Shown: positions 1 to 7,893 of the stretch, one piece after another
How positions within the stretch are numbered: the stretch's first letter is position 1
How the letters are laid out: every line of letters starts with the position of its first letter
Assembly (NCBI GenBank): GCA_017417465.1
Contig: JAFPZD010000145.1
Location: 26,644 to 90,643 of the forward strand
Reading direction: 5' to 3'
Length of the DNA stretch: 64,000 bases
Source of the DNA: Prevotella sp.
GTDB lineage: Bacteria; Bacteroidota; Bacteroidia; Bacteroidales; Bacteroidaceae
Notes under the pieces: generated by a model
Seen by the model: the letters and a program-made list of their open reading frames with translations, nothing else
Databases searched by the model: none
What the model was told of the DNA's origin: nothing
Position numbers and translations under genes: made by a program

Positions 1-139
1 CCTCCAGCTCTTGCTCGTAGCCGGGAGGCGGTCCGTAGACTGTCTCTACCTCCTTGTGGCACCTACAGTTGGTGAATCCCAGGAGCGTAATCATCGAACC
101 GATGAACAGGTTCGAGATGTTGAAAAAACGTTTTTTCAT
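1..139 (-). CDS. Radical SAM-associated small lipoprotein (partial, 3' end outside window)
   Basis: The gene starts at 139 and runs off the left edge; 46 codons are visible. It begins MKKRFFNISNLF, followed by a hydrophobic stretch and LLGFTNC, which can act as a lipoprotein signal with Cys25 as the lipidated residue. A proline-rich VYGPPPGY motif follows at about residues 37-44. Small lipoproteins with an LGF...C signal and a YGxP motif are the known partners of a Bacteroidota radical SAM family (TIGR04133/TIGR04134 pairing). The gene lies only 4 bp downstream of such an enzyme on the same strand, so the two are surely co-transcribed. I infer that it is the enzyme's modification substrate. 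The C-terminal part, where modified residues might lie, is not in the window. Confidence 0.75.
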   Translation of the reverse strand, partial: MKKRFFNISNLFIGSMITLLGFTNCRCHKEVETVYGPPPGYEQELE

Positions 140-143
140 AAGC

Positions 144-1280
144 TTATTCAGTGATAATACGTTTCAAGTGACAATGCATCAGACGACCCTGATCGTCGCG
201 CAGGTGGAGGCCGTTGCCCTCACAGTAGCGCCAGTAGCGGCAGTCGGCACAGTCGCCGGTGCGCATCCAGCTGTGGTCACGGTGCTGTTGGTAACGGTTT
301 TCCCAAACGTCCATGAAGTCGTCGTCGTAGATATTACCCTGCGAGTAGTCGGCACGCACACTGGTGCAAGCCCCAATGGAGCCATCGATGAGCACGCCAC
401 CGACGGTGACGCCGGCAGCACAGCGGAACATCCAGTCGCGCACGTCACCCTCATAGTCGGCCACGAAACCCTCACAGCTGTAGCAGGCACGGATACGCCC
501 CTCACGGCGTGTCTGGCGGATGAACGACAGCAGGCCACGGTACTGGGCATTACTGAGCTGCAGCAATGGCTCCTTGGCGGCCCGCCCAACAGGAAAGATG
601 GGGAACAGACGCCAGGCTGTGACGCCACGACTGATAAGGAAGTCGCGAATCTGCGGTAGTTGGTCGTAGTTACGCTGGTTGACACAGGTCACCACGTCGT
701 AGATGACACGTGGCTCACGCACCAACAGGTCGATAGCCGCACAGGCACGTTCAAAGCTCTGCGGATGGCAGCGCAGCCAGTTATGGTCGGCCTCCATGCC
801 GTCGAGGCTGAGGGCCACAGAGCCGAGACCAGCATCGACAAGGGCGTTGAAACGGTCTGTCGTCAGGTAAAGACCGTTGGTGACCATGCCCCAAGGGAAG
901 CCGCGGCGGTTGAACTCCTTGCCACAAAGCTCCAAGTCGTCACGCATCAGCGGTTCGCCACCACTCACAATGATGAACACCTTGTGAGGGTCGCAACGAC
1001 GGGCGACGCTGTCGAGCACTCGGAAGAAATCCTCACGCGGCATGTCGGGTGTCTGTGCCACCTGCTTACAGTCGCTGCCACAGTGGCGGCAATGCACGTT
1101 GCAGCGCAGCGTAGACTCCCAGAATAGTTGGCGCAAGGGGTGCTCGCGCTTCAGGTTACGGTTCAGCTGCCGCGCCAGCTCCAATGCTACACGCCGACGC
1201 AACGACAGCCGCCCATCGTGGGCCGCCTCGGGTGCAATGCCGCCGCCATAGCGCTGCGGTTCTGTTTTGTTCGTATCCAT
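144..1280 (-). CDS. Radical SAM/SPASM enzyme of the rSAM-lipoprotein system
   Basis: This 378-residue protein carries the radical SAM motif CNVHCRHC at residues 60-67, which binds the 4Fe-4S cluster used to cleave S-adenosylmethionine. SGGEP follows in the expected place. The C-terminal third has a SPASM-like set of cysteines (CYSCEG, RCAAG, GACTS, CADCRYWRYCEGNG) that would bind auxiliary Fe-S clusters, as in peptide-modifying enzymes. I place the start at the ATG at 1280; a longer frame reaches 1331 but runs through the promoter box. The stop is followed 4 bp later by the small lipoprotein gene, which fits the known enzyme/substrate pairing. The chemistry of the modification cannot be read from sequence. 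Confidence 0.88.
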   Translation of the reverse strand: MDTNKTEPQRYGGGIAPEAAHDGRLSLRRRVALELARQLNRNLKREHPLRQLFWESTLRCNVHCRHCGSDCKQVAQTPDMPREDFFRVLDSVARRCDPHKVFIIVSGGEPLMRDDLELCGKEFNRRGFPWGMVTNGLYLTTDRFNALVDAGLGSVALSLDGMEADHNWLRCHPQSFERACAAIDLLVREPRVIYDVVTCVNQRNYDQLPQIRDFLISRGVTAWRLFPIFPVGRAAKEPLLQLSNAQYRGLLSFIRQTRREGRIRACYSCEGFVADYEGDVRDWMFRCAAGVTVGGVLIDGSIGACTSVRADYSQGNIYDDDFMDVWENRYQQHRDHSWMRTGDCADCRYWRYCEGNGLHLRDDQGRLMHCHLKRIITE

Positions 1281-1288
1281 ATCGGGTA

Positions 1289-1296
1289 CAAAGATA
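1289..1296 (-). promoter_or_regulatory. Bacteroidota -7 promoter box for the radical SAM gene
   Basis: TATCTTTG on the minus strand matches the phylum consensus TAnnTTTG. It sits 8 bp before the ATG at 1280, so the transcript would have almost no leader. Confidence 0.55.
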
Positions 1297-1424
1297 CGCT
1301 TTTTTATGGAGGTAGAAAAAGAAAAAGGCAAAAAAGTAAAGACGAAGTAGTTAAAGGGAGTTAAAGGACGTTAGATTTGCTCATAAAAAGGCGCAATAGT
1401 AGCTTCTTACATTTTACTTTTTCG

Positions 1425-1432
1425 TATCTTTG
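1425..1432 (+). promoter_or_regulatory. Bacteroidota -7 promoter box for the phosphoesterase gene
   Basis: TATCTTTG matches TAnnTTTG. It leaves a leader of about 75 nt before the ATG at 1515. Confidence 0.55.
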
Positions 1433-1514
1433 CAGTCCAATTGAGGAGTGCGGACCTTACAGCCCGCAGGAAGTGCATGCTTCGTGGACATGTCCACCTC
1501 CCCTCATAGAAGCG

Positions 1515-2612
1515 ATGAAAACCATGTGGATGATCCTATTCCTGTTGCTACCTATTGCCGGACTGGTCTACGTCGGCTGGCACGTGTGGACACTCGTGCC
1601 GCTGCCGCCGCTGTGGCGCGGTGTGCTCATTGCGGCAGGGGTGCTGTCGTTCGCATTGCTGTTCATGAACTTCCGGCGCTTGCCCGACAGCCTGCCGATG
1701 CCCTTGGCACGGTGGTGCTACGACGTGGGCACCTCGTCGGTCTTCGTGCTGCTCTACCTGGTGATGACGTTCCTCATGCTCGACCTGGGACGGCTCCTGA
1801 GGGTGGTGCCCCGCGAATGGATGAGTCAGAACGTCTACACGTCGGCGGCCGTCGCCATTGGCCTCTTCATCGTATTCCTCTACGGCAATATACATTATAA
1901 TAATAAGGTACGCGAAGAACTGACGCTGGCCACCAGCAAACAGCTGACGCGCCCACTGAAGCTGGTACTGCTGAGCGACCTGCACTTAGGCTACCACAAC
2001 CCGCGGAAGGAGCTGGCACGATGGGTGGACATGATCAACGGCGAACAGCCTGACGTGGTGCTCATCGCCGGCGACATCATCGACATGAGCATGCGCCCGC
2101 TCGTCGAGGAGAACATGGCTGAGGAGATGCGGCGAATCGACGCCCCCGTCTATGCCTGCCTCGGCAACCACGAATACTATGCCGGCGAACCACTGGCACA
2201 GCAGTTCTACCGTGACGCCAACATCCACCTGCTACGCGACACCTGTGAGGCGGTGGGCGACCTCTGCATCATCGGACGTGACGACCGCACCAACCCACAC
2301 CGCAAGTCATTAGGCAAGCTGGTGCAGGAAGCCGCTCCGCTCCTTCAGAAGTTCACCATCGTTCTCGACCACCAGCCATACCACTTGGAACAGGCAGAGC
2401 GTGCCGGCATCGACTTCCAGCTGAGCGGACACACCCACCGCGGTCAGGTATGGCCCATCTCGTGGATCACTGACCGGCTCTATGAATGCTCGTGGGGCAG
2501 CCACCAGCGTGGCAAGACGCATTACTACGTCAGTTCAGGCATCGGCATCTGGGGCGGCAAGTTCCGCATCGGTACGCAGTCGGAGTACGCCGTATTGAGA
2601 ATTGAAAATTGA
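1515..2612 (+). CDS. Membrane-anchored metallophosphoesterase (YkuE/YaeI-like)
   Basis: The 365-residue protein starts with four hydrophobic segments (roughly residues 5-25, 33-52, 75-95 and 112-130), then a calcineurin-like phosphoesterase domain. Metal-ligand motifs appear in order: SDLHLGYHN near residue 153, AGDIID near 180, GNHEYYAG near 217 and SGHTHRGQVWP near 304. Related membrane phosphoesterases act on lipid-linked or nucleotide phosphates; the substrate here is unknown. The start is the ATG at 1515, because it begins a typical membrane N-terminus (MKTMWMILFLLLP); a longer frame would read through the leader. The last five residues (LRIEN) and the stop codon are encoded by the first unit of the AATTGAG repeat that follows. 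Confidence 0.85.
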   Translation: MKTMWMILFLLLPIAGLVYVGWHVWTLVPLPPLWRGVLIAAGVLSFALLFMNFRRLPDSLPMPLARWCYDVGTSSVFVLLYLVMTFLMLDLGRLLRVVPREWMSQNVYTSAAVAIGLFIVFLYGNIHYNNKVREELTLATSKQLTRPLKLVLLSDLHLGYHNPRKELARWVDMINGEQPDVVLIAGDIIDMSMRPLVEENMAEEMRRIDAPVYACLGNHEYYAGEPLAQQFYRDANIHLLRDTCEAVGDLCIIGRDDRTNPHRKSLGKLVQEAAPLLQKFTIVLDHQPYHLEQAERAGIDFQLSGHTHRGQVWPISWITDRLYECSWGSHQRGKTHYYVSSGIGIWGGKFRIGTQSEYAVLRIEN

Positions 2613-2652
2613 GAATTGAGAATTGAGAATTGAGAATTGGGAATTGAGAATT
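2594..2652 (+). repeat. AATTGAG short tandem repeat tract
   Basis: Seven to eight near-identical copies of GAGAATT/GAATTGA units run from inside the end of the phosphoesterase gene to just before the next gene's ribosome-binding site. The same family occurs at 7858-7893, 24425-24542, 26108-26200, 54079-54207 and 54275-54330. Confidence 0.9.
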
Positions 2653-2669
2653 ATTGTAACCATAAGGAC

Positions 2670-3062
2670 ATGAAAAAGACAATGATGATTCTGGGATGCA
2701 TGGCGATAGCCATCGCCCTGACGAGTGCCGGCCAGAAAGAGAAGGCCATGGTAAAAGAAAACGGTGCATACGTGGTGAACACCACGGAGATTGCCAAGGA
2801 CGTGATGGGCTACGAGGGTACCACGCCCCTGAAGGTCTACATCCGCAAGAACAAGATTGAGAAGATTGAGTTCCTGCCCAATCAGGAGACGCCCAAGTAC
2901 TGGAATGCCGCCAAGAAGCACCTGCAGAACAAGTGGGACGGCAAGACGGTGAAAGAGGCCAAGACCATGGAGGTCGACGGCCGCACCGGGGCCACCTTCT
3001 CAAGCGATGCCGTGAAAGCCAACGTCAAGCGCGCACTGGAATACTACGAGAAGAACAAGTAA
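2670..3062 (+). CDS. Secreted FMN-binding domain protein
   Basis: The 130-residue protein starts at the ATG at 2670 behind an AAGG ribosome-binding site. It has a signal peptide (MKKTMMILGCMAIAIALTSAG). The remainder resembles the small FMN-binding domain of RnfG/NqrC-type proteins, with the threonine-centred motif DGRTGATFSSDAV at about residues 101-113; in that family the threonine carries covalent FMN. A role in electron transfer across the envelope is inferred. No partner redox genes are next to it. Confidence 0.7.
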   Translation: MKKTMMILGCMAIAIALTSAGQKEKAMVKENGAYVVNTTEIAKDVMGYEGTTPLKVYIRKNKIEKIEFLPNQETPKYWNAAKKHLQNKWDGKTVKEAKTMEVDGRTGATFSSDAVKANVKRALEYYEKNK

Positions 3063-3065
3063 AAC

Positions 3066-3630
3066 AGGAGTTTTAGGAGTTGAGGAGTTGAGGAGTAAAG
3101 GAGGTAAAGGAGATAAAGGAGTAGAGGAGTAGAGGAGGTAAAGGAGATAAAGTAGGATACCTTTGCTACAAGGTCTACCCTCCATAACCTGCTTTACTCC
3201 TCTACTCCTTTATTCTTTCCAGATAGTTGAGTCAATTATTCGAATTCCTCAAGTTCTGCACAGCCGATGCCGTAGGCATCAGACAGTGGTAGCCAGCCAT
3301 TTAATGGCTGGTATAAGGGTAGGCGTAGGGGGGCGTGCCGTAGGTACGCGACAAGAATACCGTTGTCGCGTACCTACGGCACGCTTTCCCCTCAACTGCG
3401 GCTTTCCCCAGCCATTGAAATGGCTGGCTACCGCTGTCACGCCCCTACGGGGCTTGCTGCTCCTTTACATCCTCTACTCGTTTACTCTTTTACTCTTTTA
3501 CTCCTTTACTCCTCTACTCCTTTACCTCCTCTACTCCTTTACCTCCTCTACTCCTTTACCTCCTCTACTCCTTTACCTCCTCTACTCCTCTACTCCTTTC
3601 CTCCTTTACTCCTTTACTCCTTTCCTCCTG
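3066..3630 (+). repeat. Long mirrored purine/pyrimidine tract enclosing a palindromic element
   Basis: No gene is supported between 3063 and 3779. From 3066 to 3153 the strand is built of units such as GGAGTAGAGGAGGTAAAGG. From about 3465 to 3630 the reverse complement appears as many copies of CTCCTTTACCTCCTCTA. The two tracts face each other around the palindromic element at 3250-3460. Open frames across it are simply repeat reading frames. Confidence 0.85.
3250..3460 (+). repeat. Palindromic repeat element, copy 1 (GATGCCGTAGGCATC/GCGTGCCG type)
   Basis: It opens with CAAGTTCTGCACAGCCGATG, contains the small palindromes GATGCCGTAGGCATC and CCAGCCATTTAATGGCTGG, then a 22-bp perfect stem (3333-3354 paired with 3363-3384, 8-nt loop). 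It closes with a second CCAGCCATTGAAATGGCTGG. A near-identical copy lies inside carA at 42835-42973. A reversed copy with an altered stem lies at 13282-13441. Confidence 0.9.
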
Positions 3631-3743
3631 ACAGTAGAGTTAATTACTAATAACCTGCTGCCAATTACTAAGAATGAACGTTAAAGATTCGGCCTTTCAT
3701 GCTTTTTCCGGTCTACTAAGCCTTTAGTTTTCTAATTTCTTAG

Positions 3744-3751
3744 TAATTTTG
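3744..3751 (+). promoter_or_regulatory. Bacteroidota -7 promoter box for the blaI/blaR1-type operon
   Basis: TAATTTTG matches TAnnTTTG, 28 bp upstream of the ATG at 3780. Confidence 0.6.
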
Positions 3752-3779
3752 CCCTTGCAAACCAAAGAGAGAAAGACGT

Positions 3780-4163
3780 ATGCAACAAAAGACACTTACC
3801 AAAGGCGAGATACAGGTGATGAACATCCTGTGGGACATGCAGCGGGGAGCCTGCGTGGCCGACATTCAAAAGCGGTTTCCTGAGCCGCCGCCAGCCTACA
3901 CTACCATTGCCACGTTCCTGAAGATCATGGAGCAGAAGGGCTTCGTGGAGAAGCGCAAGAGCGGCAGCGGCAAGACCTTCGTCTACTCGCCGCTCCTGAC
4001 CCGCGAGCGTTACCGCCGCATGGTGATGGACGACGTGAAGGACACGTTCTTCGGCGGGTCGGCGAAGTCGCTCGTCTCCTTCTTTGCCGAGGAGGACGAA
4101 CTGTCGCAGGACGACATCAACGAAATACTGACAATGCTAAAGAACCGTAGCCATGCTGACTGA
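3780..4163 (+). CDS. BlaI/MecI/CopY-family transcriptional repressor
   Basis: The 127-residue protein has the size and layout of BlaI/MecI repressors: an N-terminal winged helix (LTKGEIQVMNILWD at residues 5-18, then PAYTTIATFLKIMEQKGFV as the recognition region) and a C-terminal dimerisation helix. In this family the membrane protease partner triggers cleavage of the repressor and so relieves repression. The stop codon overlaps the start of the downstream M56 peptidase gene by 11 bp, the usual sign of a coupled repressor/sensor pair. The regulated target is not evident; autoregulation of this operon is the simplest guess. Confidence 0.9.
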   Translation: MQQKTLTKGEIQVMNILWDMQRGACVADIQKRFPEPPPAYTTIATFLKIMEQKGFVEKRKSGSGKTFVYSPLLTRERYRRMVMDDVKDTFFGGSAKSLVSFFAEEDELSQDDINEILTMLKNRSHAD

Positions 4164-6150
4164 CCTGGTATACTACGACCTGAAGGTGGCGGCGCTGATA
4201 GCCGTGTTCTACCTCTTCTATAGGCTACTGTTGGCACGCGAGACCACGCACAGCCTGAACCGCGCCGTGCTGCTTTTGGGCATTGTCCTTTCTGCAGTAT
4301 TGCCAATGTGTATCATTACCATCCATAAAGCCGCACCGACAATCCCTCTCGCAGGTAGGGGGGACTGGTTACTGTTACCATCGGCGCCTCCAGCTGAAGG
4401 ACTTTCCACCCCACTCTCCTTGGGAGAGGGGCTGGAGACGAGGCTTTTGGGAGAGGGGCTGGGGGTGAGACTCCTTGCCGTCATTCTCTTGACGGGCATC
4501 ATCATCCGGCTGCTGTATTTTGCCAAGGGCATCTGGAGGCTGAACAGGATGATTCGTGGTGGCGAAAGACACACGCTGCCATCGGGCACCCATGTTTGCG
4601 TGGTCGATGCCCCAATAGCCCCGTTCTCATGGATGCGAACCATCGTACTATCGTCAGCCGACTGGTACTTGTCTCTGTCGGAGGGGTCGAGTGAGGCGCC
4701 TATCCTTGCCCACGAAGAGGCGCACGTGCGCCATCGTCATAGCTACGACGTTGTGGTCGTAGAATTACTCACGGCTCTGCAATGGTTCAATCCCGTGGTG
4801 TGGTTCCTGCGCCAGGAACTACGCATCCTCCACGAGTATGAGGCCGACGCATCCGTCCTCTCACACGGCTTCAACGAAAGCCAGTACATTCATCTTCTGA
4901 TGCAAAAGGCGACGGGCATTCAGGCCTGTGCCCTCGCCAATGGCATCCACACACAAAAAACAAAAAAACGAATTCTTATGATGCTCAAAACAAAATCGAA
5001 GCGCACGGCATGGCTCAAAGCCCTGTACATCGTGCCCATAGCCATCGTCTCGTTGGCTATGACCACCAGAACCGTTATCGACTATGAGGCCTCCACACCA
5101 GAAGACAGCCTCGCCGTGCGCGTGTTCAATGAGAAAACCAATAGCCGAGGTGACAGCTACCAAATACGCTATACACCCGGCGTGAAGTTCTACAACAATG
5201 GTAAAGAGGAGGACATTCCCGGCGACCGCCCCTTAGCACTCGCAGTGGAGAAAACGACCATGCAGCTCGACGGCGTGAAGTTCGACGAGCACTCACTCCC
5301 CAACCTGCCTGCTACTGCCCTGCGCGAAATCCACGTGAACCAGACTGGCACAGACCACTTCGTCTGCAATCTTGTGACGACAGAACGCGTGAAGTACAGC
5401 CCGACGATGAGCGACGCGGCATTTGTCAATTACGTGAATCAGTATCAGGCAGCAGGCATAGATGAGGATGCCCTTGGCCAGATCATGCTTAATGAGGGTG
5501 GCAGTATAAGCCGCGCCCACATGCTCCATATCATTCGTGCCTATGGCAGCAATAAGAACAAGTTCCTTGTCGTCGATGGAAAAGAGGTTTCACGCGAGAC
5601 GTTTAACCAGCTAAAGTCTGAAGACATTGCTTCGGTAACTGTGATGGACGTCGGTCCCGCTAAGGAAGTGTTCGGCGAGAAAGGCCAATATGGAGCCACG
5701 GTCGTTGAGACGAAACAGACGTCATCCGACGTTCAGCAAAAAGACGACGACAGAGTATTTGAAGTTGTGGAATTGATGCCCAGCTTCCCCGGCGGCGAAG
5801 CGAAGCTGATGGAGTTCATCGCCCGTAACATCAAGTACCCCAAACAGGCGCAAGACTACGGTGTGCAGGGCCGTGTGATGGTGCGGTTCATCGTCGAGAA
5901 GGATGGTCGTCTGACAAACGCCGAAGTATTGGAGATGCCTCGTGCGTCGGGCACCAGCATGGTGGTGGTCACGGCGACGATGAACGAGAAGCAACGCCAG
6001 GATGCCGAAGGGCACAATGCCGGCGTACAGGCCCTGCACGACGAGGCGCAACGCGTGATTGCGGCCATGCCCCAGTGGTCACCCGGCAAGCAGCGTGGCA
6101 AAGCTGTGCGGTGCAGGTACACCATCCCCGTCACCTTCAGGCTGAACTAA
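4153..6150 (+). CDS. BlaR1-like M56 membrane metallopeptidase with C-terminal TonB domain
   Basis: The 665-residue protein has N-terminal membrane helices, then the zinc motif HEEAHVRHRH near residues 187-196 (HExxH), a further helix near 290-305, and a C-terminal TonB-type domain (FPGGEAKLMEFIARNIKYP through the end, about 545-665). Bacteroidota often use this M56-TonB layout. In the family the peptidase senses an envelope signal and inactivates the paired repressor. Oddity: residues about 64-107, between membrane helices, are encoded by a GC-rich palindromic repeat (4345-4472) giving TPLSLGEGLETRLLGEGLG. That peptide is absent from typical family members and recurs in other genes here. Confidence 0.87.
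   Translation: MLTDLVYYDLKVAALIAVFYLFYRLLLARETTHSLNRAVLLLGIVLSAVLPMCIITIHKAAPTIPLAGRGDWLLLPSAPPAEGLSTPLSLGEGLETRLLGEGLGVRLLAVILLTGIIIRLLYFAKGIWRLNRMIRGGERHTLPSGTHVCVVDAPIAPFSWMRTIVLSSADWYLSLSEGSSEAPILAHEEAHVRHRHSYDVVVVELLTALQWFNPVVWFLRQELRILHEYEADASVLSHGFNESQYIHLLMQKATGIQACALANGIHTQKTKKRILMMLKTKSKRTAWLKALYIVPIAIVSLAMTTRTVIDYEASTPEDSLAVRVFNEKTNSRGDSYQIRYTPGVKFYNNGKEEDIPGDRPLALAVEKTTMQLDGVKFDEHSLPNLPATALREIHVNQTGTDHFVCNLVTTERVKYSPTMSDAAFVNYVNQYQAAGIDEDALGQIMLNEGGSISRAHMLHIIRAYGSNKNKFLVVDGKEVSRETFNQLKSEDIASVTVMDVGPAKEVFGEKGQYGATVVETKQTSSDVQQKDDDRVFEVVELMPSFPGGEAKLMEFIARNIKYPKQAQDYGVQGRVMVRFIVEKDGRLTNAEVLEMPRASGTSMVVVTATMNEKQRQDAEGHNAGVQALHDEAQRVIAAMPQWSPGKQRGKAVRCRYTIPVTFRLN
4345..4472 (+). repeat. 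In-frame GC-rich palindromic insert in the blaR1-like gene (family A)
   Basis: It contains facing copies of CCCTCTC/GAGAGGG and two copies of GGAGAGGGGCTGG, the same core as the insert in carA (42340-42468) and the gltB-gltD spacer (31289-31360). The reading frame stays open through it. Confidence 0.8.
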
Positions 6151-6404
6151 ACCAAGAAGAGGCTAATTGCAGACTCTGACTCCGCTCTTAGCAAACTGCC
6201 AGTCCGCTCGGAGAAGACTACCAGACTTCTAGGAGAAGACTGCCAGTCCTCTCGGAGTCATGCCATCAACGGACTCTGAGGACCGTACAAAGAATCAGTA
6301 AAGTTAGTAAGAATAATTCCCGGGACAATTCTGGAGGCCGCAGCGATGAGCCCTCCAGAATGATGCTCATTAATCCCAAATTGGTCATTAGAAACAATAA
6401 CCGT
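6151..6404. repeat. Intergenic region with CTCGGAGAAGAC degenerate repeats
   Basis: No gene is seen. From about 6170 to 6262 there are three or four degenerate copies of a unit like CTCGGAGAAGACTGCCAGTC in both orientations. Better copies of the same unit stand at 27285-27385 in another intergenic gap. Confidence 0.6.
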
Positions 6405-6508
6405 AAGAGACCTCCCCTAACCCCTCCTGTAGGAGGGGGATAAGTTACCTTATCCGCTGCAGGTCTATCTTATCCCCCTCCTACAGGAGGGGTTAGGGGA
6501 GGTCTCTT
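6405..6508. repeat. Perfect 40-bp inverted repeat (family B palindrome, intergenic copy)
   Basis: The arms 6405-6444 and 6469-6508 are exact reverse complements separated by 24 nt. Each arm holds an internal palindrome around CTCCTGTAGGAG. The outer sequence CCTCCCCTAACCCCTCC is a close relative of the CCTCCCCAAGCCCCTCC arms found in frame inside gltB, gltD and pyrG. Confidence 0.9.
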
Positions 6509-6534
6509 GTGCTAACGACCGATTCGGGTTAATA

Positions 6535-6583
6535 ATTGGTGTCCGGTAAGAACGGCCTGCGCTCGACTTTACCGGACACCAAT
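6535..6583 (-). terminator. Hairpin downstream of the arginine deiminase gene
   Basis: A 15-bp perfect stem (6535-6549 with 6569-6583) surrounds a 19-nt loop just after the stop of the minus-strand gene at 6592. It lacks a long T run, so termination is likely but not certain. Confidence 0.55.
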
Positions 6584-6591
6584 GTAAGCTG

Positions 6592-7857
6592 TTATTGGTC
6601 GCGCCAGATAGGCATGGTCATGCAGCGGGCACCACCGCCTGCTCGTGGCAGCTCACTGCCCGGGAAGGCGGCCACAAACTTGCGGCTGCTGTCCATGACG
6701 ACCTTGCCACTGACGATGTCCTCGGCATCGAGCACATCGAAGCCGGCACGGTCGAGGGCATCGATGGTGTGGGTGTTGCGCCGATAGCCCATCACCTGCC
6801 CATCGCCAAGTGCGAAGAAGTTGGCGCCGCTGTGCCACTGCTCACGCAGCTGCATCCACGAGTCGGCACCGCCGCAGATGACGGGTTCTATCTCCCACCC
6901 CAGCAGGCGCAGTCCATCGACGATGCTCGGCACCTCGCGGTAGCTGATCTTGCCGTTGTCGATGCTGATGAGCGTCGTTGCCTTGCCGGCGAAAACGCCC
7001 TGCTTGCGCAGCATTGGCTCGAAAGCCATACACTCGTGGCTGCCGAGGAAGGTGAACACCATGTCAAGGTGGATGAACGACTCGGGCTCCTTGGGCAGCT
7101 CCTGCACAAGAATATTAAAATGGTCGCGCTCGCGTGCGAAGGTCTGTGCCAGATAGTCGATGCCCTTGGCGTTGGTACGGATGCCCTCGCCGATGCACAA
7201 CAGGTCGGGCGATGCCACGTGGATGTCGCCGCCTTCGGTGCGTGCCAGCGGGTTCCATGACGAGGCGTTGAGCAACTCAACACCGAAGAAGTGGCGGAAG
7301 ATGGCCTCGTAGATGAGCGTCTCGCGCTCGCGCACCTCGAACGACATCGAATTAATGAGCACGCGGTCGTAGACCGTCGACGAGGCATCGCGGGTGAAGA
7401 ACAGGTTGAACAGCGGGCGCAGCAGGTAGCGGTCGTCGCTATAACCGTCCCATCCATCCTTCTCGTAGCCCTCGATGAGCACGCGGGCCAGTTGGCCACT
7501 GTCCATCGACATGAGCGTGTTGAAGAGTCCCTCGCCCGACTGTTGCTCCGAGGTGCGGCGGTCGTGGCGCAGGCTCTCGCTGACGAGGTGTTGGCGCACG
7601 GTCTCATCTTGCAGCACCACCTCGAGGATGTCCTTCACATAGTAGACGTCGGTCCACCGCTTGAGGATGCCACTGAACAGGCCATACTCATGGTCGACGG
7701 TGGGCTTGTCGAGGATATCGCTATAGAGTGCCTGCGCCGCGTTCATGGGCGTCATGCGCTCCACCTCAATGCCCGGCCGCTTGAGTAACACGCCACGCAG
7801 CCGCCCGTATTCAGAGGCAACGTTGACCTTGCAGGGTTTTATAGGGGTTGTTTCCAC
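6592..7857 (-). CDS. arcA: Arginine deiminase
   Basis: The protein (421 residues from the proposed start) hydrolyses arginine to citrulline and ammonia. Family motifs are visible: NVASEYGRLRGVLLKRPG at the N-terminus, EGGDIHV in the middle, FIHLDMVFT with the catalytic His, and GGGARCMTMP at the end with the nucleophile Cys412. There is no usable ATG near the conserved N-terminus. The best start is GTG at 7857 (METTPIKPC), and this GTG lies at the edge of an AATTGAG/AATTGTG repeat; TTG at 7866 is the alternative. It follows the P5C dehydrogenase gene by 26 bp and is probably co-transcribed with it. Together with the ornithine carbamoyltransferase and carbamate kinase genes at 11196-13229 it completes the arginine deiminase pathway. 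Confidence 0.85.
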   Translation of the reverse strand: METTPIKPCKVNVASEYGRLRGVLLKRPGIEVERMTPMNAAQALYSDILDKPTVDHEYGLFSGILKRWTDVYYVKDILEVVLQDETVRQHLVSESLRHDRRTSEQQSGEGLFNTLMSMDSGQLARVLIEGYEKDGWDGYSDDRYLLRPLFNLFFTRDASSTVYDRVLINSMSFEVRERETLIYEAIFRHFFGVELLNASSWNPLARTEGGDIHVASPDLLCIGEGIRTNAKGIDYLAQTFARERDHFNILVQELPKEPESFIHLDMVFTFLGSHECMAFEPMLRKQGVFAGKATTLISIDNGKISYREVPSIVDGLRLLGWEIEPVICGGADSWMQLREQWHSGANFFALGDGQVMGYRRNTHTIDALDRAGFDVLDAEDIVSGKVVMDSSRKFVAAFPGSELPRAGGGARCMTMPIWRDQ

Positions 7858-7893
7858 AATTCTCAATTGTCAATTCTCAATTCTCAATTCTTA
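7858..7893. repeat. AATTGAG repeat between P5C dehydrogenase and arginine deiminase
   Basis: Four units of AATTCTCA/AATTGTCA. It encodes the last residue and stop of the upstream gene and the start region of the downstream one. Confidence 0.8.

Noticed and set aside
660-1364. Plus-strand frames over the radical SAM gene
   Set aside because: They are opposite a gene with clear Fe-S motifs and lack any start signals.
3163-3684. Open frame rich in LLLYSFTPLLLYLLY
   Set aside because: It is the reading of the CTCCTTTACCTCC array and the palindromic element, not a membrane protein.
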